Below are positions 45,888 through 55,200 of a stretch of 64,000 nucleotides of DNA, piece by piece (position 1 is the first letter of the stretch; the number at the start of each line of letters is the position of its first letter). The stretch is from Aphrocallistes beatrix. Taxonomy: Eukaryota > Porifera > Hexactinellida > Sceptrulophora > Aphrocallistidae. The stretch lies in contig OY725497.1 of the NCBI GenBank assembly GCA_963281255.1, positions 4,642,968 through 4,706,967 on the forward strand, written 5' to 3'. Below the pieces are notes generated by a model, which made no database searches, had not been told where the DNA came from, and saw nothing but the letters and a program-made list of their open reading frames with translations. Position numbers and translations under genes: made by a program.

Positions 45888-46471
45888 TTCCATGTAAGAT
45901 TGAATTTATCTTTGGATTCTTTGGATTATTTATATTTGAGATTCTAGGTCTGTAGTACTACCTAGATTGACCCATTTTTACTCATTTCTTTTTTTGTTTC
46001 TAACATGTTTTTTGATATTGTTTGAGTAACTCATGAAATTAATTAATTAATATAATTAGCTCCCTAACACCCAATCCCCTCCTTCGGAATTCAGATTTTT
46101 TTGTCAGAAATGTGAAAATGCTAACTCATTTTGTTGATGACATCCTTTTCAGCTTTTTAAAAAAAAATTCACATTTTATGTGGATAACAGATCAGCTGAT
46201 TTTGAGAATGTATCTTTAATAGTTTTTACATCATATGTTGTTTCAGTATTCGATAACCTGCAACTATACACCTCATTCCTATCCACTATAAGGGTAACTA
46301 AGCATTCCTTTCACACCTTTACTCACTAACTTAAAATTATATATTTGAAGATTGAATGCTAGTCATGAGGACTGTTACCAGTTCTGTTAAGAACTTCTTT
46401 GGAAGAGATCTTGAATTCTGTTGTTACAATCACACATATAGATATTGCTATAAATAGAATGGACCCCATGT
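45888..46471. other. 3' flank of the PAS gene
   Basis: AT-rich intergenic DNA between two convergent genes. No clear AATAAA close to the stop codon; the word CTATAAATAG occurs at 46448. Confidence 0.4.
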
Positions 46472-46620
46472 CGGGCATGCCTAATTTCCGGGACGGGACG
46501 GGATACCGTCCCGGAAATTAGGCATCTTAACCCGTCCCGTCCCGGAAATTAGGTACCTTTTCTGTCCCGTCCCGGAGATTAGGCATCTTGACTCGTCCCG
46601 TCCCGGAAATTAACATGCCC
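46472..46620. mobile_element. MITE family D (CCGGGACGGGACGG)
   Basis: GGGCATGCCTAATTTCCGGG at the left and repeated GTCCCGTCCCGGAAATTAGG blocks up to CATGCCC at the right. 149 bp, between convergent genes. Confidence 0.75.
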
Positions 46621-46747
46621 CCCCCCATGTCATTTTAAGTAACCCTGGGGTATATTCTATTTATAGCCCGAATTTAAATCTGGGATAAACTCGAATAAAA
46701 TCCAGAATTTTAATATTGTACACTTCTTCCTGACTGAGAGACCATTG

Positions 46748-47878
46748 CTAATAAAACATTTTTCTCTGCATAATACTTGGGCCTGTATCGTCATACTCAA
46801 CCTTTGTGATGCAAATAGAATCGAACATGCTTAATGAAGCTAGACACACGCCTCCCAGCCAGCTGGAGTAGTGTCTATTTTTAGGAGCATCTATTTTTAT
46901 CAGGAAAGCTGGAGGCGTGGTTGGCCTGATACCGTTGAAGAGGCGCTGTTCTATTCCTGGAAACATCGTGTTGCCACCTGATAGAACGATGTTTCGGAAT
47001 AAATCCCTTTGGATATCCAAATCGGAGTTCATTATTGCTGATTGGATGATTTGGTGAATGCCTGGGGAATCCATTCCGAAAAGTTTCGGTTGGAACATTG
47101 GTTCTGGGCAGCGACACATTTCGCTACCGACTGAGACCAACTGGCCATCAGGGAGCTTGTACTCCTTGTCCCCATTGGAATTACAACCATACTCTGCCAC
47201 TTTCTTTTGAAAGTCGAGTGCCACAAACGTGAGCTTCTCTTTCATGTCCCGAACCACTTTCCTCTCTGAGATGTTTGTAAAAAAGTGTCCTTTCTGTCTC
47301 AGCATCTGTGAAAGGTAGTCTGTCATGTCTCGCCCGCCCAAATTAAATCTAGCGATGTCATTCGTTTCCGCCCATCCCTCGTAGATTGGAACCACGTGTG
47401 AAATTGTGTCGCCCGAGTCCACCACCAGTCCCGTGGTTCGTCCGGAGGCGTAGAGCGACAACACTGCCTGCATGCCTATGTACAAACCCGAGGTGTGAAG
47501 TGTCTCGAACATTATCTCTGCCATCTTTGCCTGGCACAATCTAGGCGCGAGTGGCGGCAAAGTGAGGAGGACGGAGTGTTCCTCCGGGGCAACATGGAGC
47601 TCGTTATGGAATGTGTGTAACCAGAGGTGCTCCATATGGTCCCAATTGTTTGGTATGCCACCATCAATCGGAGAGCTGAGCGAAAGAATTCCTCTCTTGC
47701 AATAAGCCTCTTCTCCCACGTACACATTCCTTAGACCCATTTGTGTAGTTAGGCCCGGGTGAATCGGACTTCCTACCCAGGTGGGGAATATCGCACGAGG
47801 AACATTCTCTCCCGCAAACCCAGCTCTGGTGCTATCAGAACCTGCGTCGATCACAACTGGGATTTTATACGAACCCAT
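46748..47878 (-). CDS. Divergent actin-family protein, intronless CDS, 376 aa
   Basis: The ATG at 47878 (MGSYKIPVVIDAGSDSTRAG) aligns with the actin N-terminus, and a possible 5'-UTR acceptor (TTTCCAG) lies just upstream; the longer open frame upstream is not actin-like. Actin landmarks are all present: nucleotide-binding loop 1 (DAGSDSTRAGFAGE), YVGEEAYCKRGIL, NNWDHMEHLW, HTFHNELHVAPEEH, QAVLSLYASGRTTG, VVDSGD, GGRDMTDYL, LSGGNTMFPG and ending GPSIMQRKMFY. Length equals conventional actin. Many normally invariant positions differ (loop 1 DNGSG is DAGSD; VGRPRH is VGSPIH; the terminal KCF is KMFY), so this is an actin paralogue or actin-related protein, not a core cytoplasmic actin. The lack of introns could mean a retrocopy, but the frame is intact and selection seems likely. 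Confidence 0.9.
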   Translation of the reverse strand: MGSYKIPVVIDAGSDSTRAGFAGENVPRAIFPTWVGSPIHPGLTTQMGLRNVYVGEEAYCKRGILSLSSPIDGGIPNNWDHMEHLWLHTFHNELHVAPEEHSVLLTLPPLAPRLCQAKMAEIMFETLHTSGLYIGMQAVLSLYASGRTTGLVVDSGDTISHVVPIYEGWAETNDIARFNLGGRDMTDYLSQMLRQKGHFFTNISERKVVRDMKEKLTFVALDFQKKVAEYGCNSNGDKEYKLPDGQLVSVGSEMCRCPEPMFQPKLFGMDSPGIHQIIQSAIMNSDLDIQRDLFRNIVLSGGNTMFPGIEQRLFNGIRPTTPPAFLIKIDAPKNRHYSSWLGGVCLASLSMFDSICITKVEYDDTGPSIMQRKMFY

Positions 47879-48635
47879 AGAATACCTGGAAATAACGTAT
47901 CTCCTATAATGTATTATGATAGGAACTGCACTAAAATTACTATTAACATATGCGAATAGTATTTTCAATATATATTCTACTATAAAAATCAATTCAACCG
48001 ATTATACAGACTTGTAAAGCTAAATGCTCAAGTTGCATAGCAGAGCTATTGTCGTAAAGTTTTGTCCGTGAATGTTTTACAGACGAAGTTCTAACTTATA
48101 AAGGATTAAATTCCCTCTAAACTATGGACACAGGTAATGTCGGAGGAGTTTTAAAATCATACATTCGCTAGAGAGAGAATGGTTGCCATGGTCTGGCCCT
48201 TTTGATACTTGGATTTTCTAGACCGAATTCCTGTACCAATTTCAGGAGTTATTTTGAGGATGTTATGTAGTCCAGCGATTTCACGAGGGATATAAATTAG
48301 TTTTTAGTTAATGTCCGACTAATTTCGGCCCATTTCCAACGCTGCTCTACCCTCAACCAATCAAATATTGCACTCTAATGTCAGCCATCATTTCAATTGA
48401 CATTTTATATTTGAACAATTTCTAACTCTCACACACAAAACATGGCAGAAAAGTTGAGGGTTTTTGAGAAACGCTGAAAGTACAGGTTTTGTTTATAACA
48501 TAGATTGACCCTCCAACTCAACTTGCTAAGGTTCTGCGCCATATTTGTACGTATATGTCTGTTTCTATTTATAGACCTGTTTACACGTTTCCAATTGATT
48601 TTGTTATTTTCTAGTATTAGACATAATCACACCTA
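47879..48635. other. Divergent promoter region between actin-like gene and TMEM165
   Basis: About 750 bp shared by two divergently transcribed genes. Contains CTATTTATAG at 48565, 70 bp before the TMEM165 ATG. A pyrimidine tract with TTTTCTAG (48606-48615) could be a 5'-UTR acceptor for TMEM165. Confidence 0.4.
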
Positions 48636-49367
48636 ATGGCAGAGTCAGCTGATATTTTCTTACCACAAGACGCCATCTCAAGCACAACCGATTTCCTATA
48701 CAAATTCGCGCACGCGTTCACCGCATCATTTCTATTTATAGTAGTGTCTGAATTGGGCGACAAGACATTCTTCATCGCCGCCATTCTCGCTATGAGAAAG
48801 CCAAGAATGGTCGTTTTTCTCGGTTCAATCTTCGCTCTAGGCCTAATGCATACTTTCTCCGTCTTAGTCGGAATGAGCGCCAAATTAATCCCGCGCTATC
48901 TCACCCAGACAATCGCCAGTGTTTTGCTCCTAGTTTTTGGCGCCAAAATGCTCTACGATGGCTGGCAGATGAAAAGTGGCAGTGAGCAGGAAGAATTCGA
49001 GGAAGCGAAACAAGAGGTCAATAAGGGCGAGAGTAGCGAGGAACCGGAAAGTGCCGGTCTTCGACCCACGAACGATCGCATGTTTCTCCGTCGCTGGATT
49101 TCACCGGTATTCCTGCAGGCATTCACTCTAACCTTCCTAGCGGAATGGGGAGACAGGAGCCAGCTGACAACCATTGTCCTCGCCGCGAAAGAAGAGCCGA
49201 TTGGCATCACTCTAGGCGGGATTTTAGGTCATACTATATGCACCGGCCTAGCCGTTTTGGGCGGGAAATTCTTATCTGAGCGCATTTCCACGCGAACTGT
49301 GACTATAATTGGCGGGCTCGTCTTCATTGGTTTCGCAGTCTATTCCTTCACATTCAGAAATGCTTGA
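48636..49367 (+). CDS. TMEM165/GDT1 family (UPF0016) Golgi cation transporter, 243 aa
   Basis: A single-exon frame with the family's two signature motifs, E-x-G-D-[KR]-[TS]: SELGDKTFFIAAILAMR near residue 38-54 in the first membrane block and FLAEWGDRSQLTTIVLAA near 166-183 in the second, separated by an acidic loop (EQEEFEEAKQEVNK). Six to seven hydrophobic helices. TMEM165/Gdt1 exchanges Ca/Mn for H across the Golgi membrane and supports glycosylation. The protein is shorter than human TMEM165 (324 aa) because it lacks the N-terminal leader extension. An in-frame TAA four codons upstream fixes the start. An AATAAA at 49597 is a likely poly(A) signal and lies just before the next gene. CTATTTATAG occurs within the coding sequence at 48732. 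Confidence 0.95.
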   Translation: MAESADIFLPQDAISSTTDFLYKFAHAFTASFLFIVVSELGDKTFFIAAILAMRKPRMVVFLGSIFALGLMHTFSVLVGMSAKLIPRYLTQTIASVLLLVFGAKMLYDGWQMKSGSEQEEFEEAKQEVNKGESSEEPESAGLRPTNDRMFLRRWISPVFLQAFTLTFLAEWGDRSQLTTIVLAAKEEPIGITLGGILGHTICTGLAVLGGKFLSERISTRTVTIIGGLVFIGFAVYSFTFRNA

Positions 49368-49627
49368 CATTCCAAGCAAACTTCTCATTCTTCATTCTCT
49401 GTAAATTGCATTTAATTAATTCTCAATTATTTTAAATATGCTATAGTGAATGAATTTAGGTGAATGCCAATGAATCTAATTCGTTGCTATATTGTATATG
49501 ATTCCACAGGAATTTAAATTATTTAGATAGAATCGTTGTGGTGACTTTTATTCTTAATTCTGGGTCTAAATCCAGGAAAGATGTTCCAAAATAGATAATA
49601 AAATATTTATTAGGGTACAACGGCTAG

Positions 49628-50101
49628 CCTGGATACAGAGTGCGTGCATAGGAATGCAGATGGGCAGGAGCGGGTACTGTACATTCTTCGTGGGTGTCCC
49701 GGGAGCGGGAAATCCACTCTGAGCAGAGAGCTGAAAGGGGAGACTGGCCGCGTCTTCTCGACTGACGACTTCTTCATTCGGTCGGACGGAGAGTACGCGT
49801 TTGACCCGAAGAAAGTGGCCGGATTCCACAAGCGGAACCAGGAAAGGGCGCGCGATGCCATTTCGGAGGGCCACTCGCCGGTGGTGATCGACAACACGAA
49901 CACGACCGCTTGGGAGATGCGTCCGTACGTGGAGATGGGGCTCCGCCACGGGTACAGGGTTGAGTTCCGCGAGCCGAGCACTCCTTGGAGGTACGAGGCC
50001 GCCCAACTGAGCGAGAGGAACACCCACGGAGTGGGCATAGACACCATCCGCCGCATGCTGAAGCGGTTCCAGAAAAATGTGTCCGTGGAGAGTGTCATGG
50101 G
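49628..50101. repeat. Duplicated kinase block, copy 1
   Basis: Aligns without gaps to 52747-53220 (offset 3119 bp) with eight differences by hand count, five of them in the first 60 bp. Flanks differ completely on both sides. GC content is visibly higher than in the surroundings. Confidence 0.92.
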
Positions 50102-50936
50102 GAAAAGGATGGGTGCATTCGCTTCGAAGAGAAAACTAGCGTTCAGTAGTGAGCAGGCGCCTATTGATAAGGCGCCAAACTGTCCGAATGAATGGCAGCT
50201 GCCAGATGTAAAGGAGCAGGAACCTCCGCTCACAGAGTGTGATTTGATTGGTCAGGAAAATGCGTTTTTATACAACCCATTCAACCTGCTAATCGAGGAG
50301 AATTTGGAAAGTGATCAAGTTGTTCCTAAAAATAGAGATTCAGTTCCTAGCATATTTAAGGACGATCTTCTAGGAGTCGATGAGTTGCTAATTTTAGACT
50401 CAAACCCATTTTCGATGTGCCAAGAAATTCCCGACATTTTAACAGGGCAAGACATTCCATTCGACCCAACTGGTAACGATTCTAATTTCAGAAATTCTAT
50501 TTTTGAAGACATTGAGGACTTTCCACGCCTGAATTCTTCTTCACAAGTACTGAGTCCAAATAGTTCTGGTTTCCATGGAGATTTAATCGGGGAATGCTAT
50601 GCAGTCCAGGAACGGAATGTTACTAAAATTATCCCGCTTGTGAAAGAGACAAAGGTTAAAAATATAAAAAAGAAGTCATTTTTTCTCGGATTTAATTCAC
50701 AAATGTTATTTAAAATGTTTTCACGTTTTTCAGTAAACAGTCAACATTCCCGATTTGAAATCAAGAGTCAGATTTTAAATTATTTGTTTATCAAATCTTT
50801 AATTCCATTTTGTTTACGTAAACAGAGAGTCAAAAAGTGTTTGAGTTTGCTGTCCCTTTGTTTACTAAACAAGAATAAACATTCCATCTGTCGAAAAATA
50901 CGAAATATTCGCAAATCGAAACAGCTGAAAAACTAA
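49644..50936 (+). CDS. N4BP2-like P-loop polynucleotide kinase, short paralogue, 5' end unresolved
   Basis: An open frame whose first 150 codons are the N4BP2/T4-PNK-type kinase domain: Walker A LRGCPGSGKSTL, STDDFF, VVIDNTN, AWEMRPYVEMG, YRVEFREPSTPW. The remaining 280 codons are unrelated to the neighbouring gene, acidic first and then strongly basic (KNIKKKSF, RKIRNIRKSKQ), ending in TAA. The visible frame begins with GTG and has no upstream ATG before a TAG at 49611, so the initiator must come from another exon (the acceptor GGCTAG at 49622-49627 is a candidate) or the gene is a truncated duplicate. The 474 bp at 49628-50101 are about 98% identical to 52747-53220 in the long paralogue. 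The intact 430-codon frame argues for function. Vertebrate N4BP2L1/L2 are similarly short kinases of unclear role. Confidence 0.75.
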   Translation: MHRNADGQERVLYILRGCPGSGKSTLSRELKGETGRVFSTDDFFIRSDGEYAFDPKKVAGFHKRNQERARDAISEGHSPVVIDNTNTTAWEMRPYVEMGLRHGYRVEFREPSTPWRYEAAQLSERNTHGVGIDTIRRMLKRFQKNVSVESVMGKRMGAFASKRKLAFSSEQAPIDKAPNCPNEWQLPDVKEQEPPLTECDLIGQENAFLYNPFNLLIEENLESDQVVPKNRDSVPSIFKDDLLGVDELLILDSNPFSMCQEIPDILTGQDIPFDPTGNDSNFRNSIFEDIEDFPRLNSSSQVLSPNSSGFHGDLIGECYAVQERNVTKIIPLVKETKVKNIKKKSFFLGFNSQMLFKMFSRFSVNSQHSRFEIKSQILNYLFIKSLIPFCLRKQRVKKCLSLLSLCLLNKNKHSICRKIRNIRKSKQLKN

Positions 50937-51113
50937 CACCTCCACTCTGCCACATTTTAAGTGGTGTGATGAAACACGTTGAATTAATATTTTTTCATAT
51001 TTTTGATTTCCATTCTCTATTTGCTGCAATTGAGAAGCAATGTTTGTATTTTGTGTTGTAATTATTATTGTACACATGATATTTTTCTGTTAAACGAATT
51101 GGTCTAGCTGTAA
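50937..51113. other. 3' flank of the short N4BP2-like gene
   Basis: AT-rich; no clear poly(A) signal identified. Confidence 0.4.
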
Positions 51114-51431
51114 CATACTTGCCAACTGTCCCGCCCTTTTCACTCTTCTATTGAGCTAATTTTCTCGAGCTTTTACATGAAATTTCCCGCTTTTTTTATT
51201 CTTTCTACAGTCAGGGTCGCTTAATATGAACATTCGTTTATTATGAACTAACCTCCTGATCCCAATTTCATTTTTTAGATAGGATTTGTATTGAATCAAG
51301 TTCGTTTAGTATGAAGTATCTCTATTATGAACATATTTTTGGTCCCCTGGTGGTTCACAATAAGCGACCCTGACTGTATAATACTTTTCAATTGTGTCCC
51401 GCTTTCATCATGGCTCAGGTTGGTAGGTATG
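51114..51431. mobile_element. Family K element with nested family E MITE
   Basis: Outer ends CATACTTGCCAACTGTCCCG and CTCAGGTTGGTAGGTATGC. At 51208-51375 a family E MITE (CAGTCAGGGTCGCTTAATAT ... AAGCGACCCTGACTG, TA-flanked) interrupts it. Confidence 0.75.
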
Positions 51432-52291
51432 CTGTAAATAGAGGTACTTGCCACCTTTTAGATAAATGGTTTAGCAAACCATGCCACTTTTCCTTCAATT
51501 CATATTGGGACATATATCTAGACTCAATAAACATAATTTTGGAGTTTAGTTGTAACCTATAAGTTTGTGTGGAGTCCTGCCATACCACAGCTTCCTCCAC
51601 TGTCCGACACCACAGGCTCCAAACCTGGGAGGAGGGGCCGCCCCCCCCCCAGGTACCCACACTTGGCGCCTATAATCACAGGCCACTATTTGAGGATGTT
51701 TCCATGGATACCTCTCAATAAATACGATTCATGTTCATAATTAAAATTAATTTTAAACTCTAAAGACGAAAGATAAAATCTATTTCTTTGTTTTTGAAAA
51801 CTTATCAAACACTTTTTGGGCGAATTTGTGTCACTGGCATTAAAGTGACTCCATAAATGTGCAACCAAACTAACCACTCCTCCTCCTCCTCATTCAATTA
51901 TGACCACCAATCCATATGCATGCATATAAGGTGTCCAATATGCTTTCAATACTCTTCTTATTTAAGCAAATTCTGTGAGATGACACAGTTGTATTATATA
52001 CAACTTTTAATTAAAAGCGCAAAATTCCATAATTTGCCGCCCGAGTATCTGGATTTCAGGTTTTATCCTAGTTACCTCGAGAGGTGACAGGTATGTACAA
52101 ATGTTTAGCTGATATTTCCCTAGTTACGCACGTAATTTTAACTATGTGTTTATCTACGAACTGATTCTGTTTATAATATCACACTTAGCAATGCTATCTG
52201 AGTATGCAATGTTCCATATTTTTTAAAATTTGATTTTTACTCGGAAGAATTGAATCGTCATTGCTTATTGTACTATTTTTAATTCCGCTAA
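51432..52291. other. Intergenic region with GC-rich repeat L, copy 2
   Basis: 51527-51672 is the reverse complement of the GC-rich repeat at 35620-35775. The rest is AT-rich and should contain the promoter of the long N4BP2-like gene; no specific element stands out. Confidence 0.5.
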
Positions 52292-55200
52292 ATGGAGCTG
52301 AGCATACACCCAACCCTCTGCACCACCAAGGGGCCACCACAGGACCAAGCCACTGCGACACAATCTTTTAGTCCTTCCAAAAAGGTGATGAAAATCGGTG
52401 GGAAAGATATAACTTTTCTCCTAGAAGGAGACCATCCGATTGGTTCGACACAATCGGGGAGTGGTTTGGGCGGGAACTTGGTGAGAGGCCGGAGGGGCAT
52501 TGGAAGGGGGGGTGGGTGGTGTGGGAAAGTGGACCTAGATAAAATAGGCGGGGAAAACTGTGTTCTGCCACAGGAGAAAATGGCGGACTGTGATTGGCTG
52601 GGAGATTCAAGCGCGGAATTATGTATTATGCCTATTGCGAATGAAATGCGCAACAGAGAATTTGATTGGCTGAGAGAGAGTGAGAAGACTGATCCCAACG
52701 AAATGTCCGACCAGGAAACCACATTAGTGGCGCAGCAAACTGTCTCCCTGGATACAGAGTGCGTGCATAGGAATGCAGGTGAGCAGGAGAGGGTTTTGTA
52801 CATTCTTCGTGGGTGTCCCGGGAGCGGGAAATCCACTCTGAGCAGAGAGCTGAAAGGGGAGACTGGCCGCGTCTTCTCGACTGACGACTTCTTCATTCGG
52901 TCGGACGGAGAGTACGCGTTTGACCCGAAGAAAGTGGCCGGATTCCACAAGCGGAACCAGGAAAGGGCGCGCGATGCCATTTCGGAGGGCCACTCGCCGG
53001 TGGTGATCGACAACACGAACACGACCGCTTGGGAGATGCGTCCGTACGTGGAGATGGGGCTCCGCCACGGGTACAGGGTTGAGTTCCGCGAGCCGAGCAC
53101 CCCCTGGAGGTACGAGGCCGCCCAGCTGAGCGAGAGGAACACCCACGGAGTGGGCATAGACACCATCCGCCGCATGCTGAAGCGGTTCCAGAAAAATGTG
53201 TCCGTGGAGAGTGTCATGGGTCGTGAGGCCATGAAACGAATTCGTGGCGAGTCAGCTGGCGAACAGCTGATTGAAGATGAGGTGAATTCCAATCAGGATT
53301 TGCTTAGCAACTCAGCTGATGATTGTCGTAGTGTCGGTACTTCTGTGTCGGATAGTTCTGTGCAGGACAACGAGTCTGGCGCTCAGGAATTTGAATCAGC
53401 TGATCAAGCAACCAATCAGGTACTGAGGTCAGTTGATTTCCAGCTGTTGCAGGATAGAGACGCAGTTTACCCGCCAATATTTCAGAATTCCGCATCAGCT
53501 GGTCCAATGAACGATGAAGATACCAAATCAGCTGATTTGTTATCCAATCAAATTCAAGCATCAGCTGTTCAGGATACTGAAACAGCTGTTCAAGATACAG
53601 AAACAGCTGTTCAAGATACTGAAACCGCTTTTCAAGATACAGAAACAGCTGTTCAAGATACAGAAACAGCTGATCAAGATAAAGAAACAGCTGTTCAGGA
53701 TACAGAAACAGCTGATCAAGATAAAGAAACAGCTGTTCAAGATTCTGAAACAGCTGATCAGGAAGATGTGCTAATTATAGATCCAGCTAACCAGGATCTT
53801 ATTTCTCACGAATCAGCTGATATCTGCCAATCAGCTCATGATCAAACTGACACACCTAACAAGCCAGAAATAGAACATTTGGAGCCCAGAAATTCCACCC
53901 AGAAAAGTTCGATTGTGTCCAATCAGGAGCGTTTCAACCAACAGCTGGTATCGGAACTAACCAACCGCAATAGTTCCATATTCTGCCTCAACCTCCAGAG
54001 CCTACCTGTTCTGCAGGATATTCTAAATATAGACAAGGTTCTTCAGGTGCAGAGCAACTTTCCTCTCGCACAGCTGTTAATCCCCGCGCAAATTCGCGCA
54101 CAGCTGACTCACACACAGATAGCCAACTTCCAGCACAACTACCAGCGTTACATTCAACACGTGTTACATGGCAAGAGGTCTAATATGACTGGCAGCGGGC
54201 TTTCCGACACTTCCCAAACTATGAGGTTGGATCTGAGGGGAAGTCAAGGGGTTTATTCTCAAGCGCGTATGCGAGCCACTCAGCCACATGTCACCCTGCC
54301 ACTTGTGCCGACACCAAACATCTCTCAATCACATAAACTTTCTCCCGCGATTCACGCCGAGACGAATTTAGCGCGAACTGCTAGCCCGCCAATCAGCGCT
54401 CAGCCTTCTTTCCCGCCTAATTCGGTGGCGTCATTGAATGGGAACCAACTGAATTTGGAACCAGAACCTAGTCTGCCAGCGACAAACGATGGTGAGAAAT
54501 TGGAAGATTCAACCTTTCCATTCAAACATACCAGCACCCCAGTATGCCCAGAAATAAACTCTGAAAATCAAATCGAACCAATCGAACTTAGTTTTAAACT
54601 CGGAAGTGAAAGTAATGAGGAGAATGGGACCATTCCGGATAGCGTCATCGATAATTCTTCTTTGGACACTTTATCACCTGATAAATCTCTATCTGCCACC
54701 TCGACACTAGAAAATAGCACTGATTTTCACCAGGCAACAGAAAGTAAAGAAGGAATTCAGACAAACAAAGAAACCCATTCTTCCACAGAAGCCCTTTCTA
54801 TTGGCTATTCAGCTCAGACCGCATCTCATTCTATTGGTGTAGATTCAACGTTGCAGATAGAAATTTTATCAAACAACCAAAAGCGAACAGATTTGAATTC
54901 TTCTGTTTGCTCGACAGAGGCGAATTCACCAACTGAGGTGGATTCCGACATATCGCGACACAATCCTGACGATAAGCAAATGTGTGAAACGGTTTTTAGA
55001 GAAAGTCCACCTTCAGTCGATGCATCCTTGCCCAAAACCACAAATTCTCCCAGCGAACCCGAGCAAATAAAACGGATTCTTTCTGAGAAAATTGATTGGA
55101 GCGATTCTTCCGAATCGGAACTGTCCAGTCCAAATTTAGTAACATCTGGAAGTACACACTCAGCTGACAGACTCCCTGACAACCAGATGAATGCCAATGG

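Noticed and set aside
47879-47992. N-terminal extension of 38 codons on the actin-like frame
   Set aside because: The extension is not actin-like, lies upstream of a possible splice acceptor, and the ATG at 47878 aligns with the actin start.
49610-50233. Minus-strand ORFs opposite the kinase blocks (also 52288-53292)
   Set aside because: They are antisense shadows of the GC-rich kinase coding sequence; the plus strand encodes a clear P-loop kinase.
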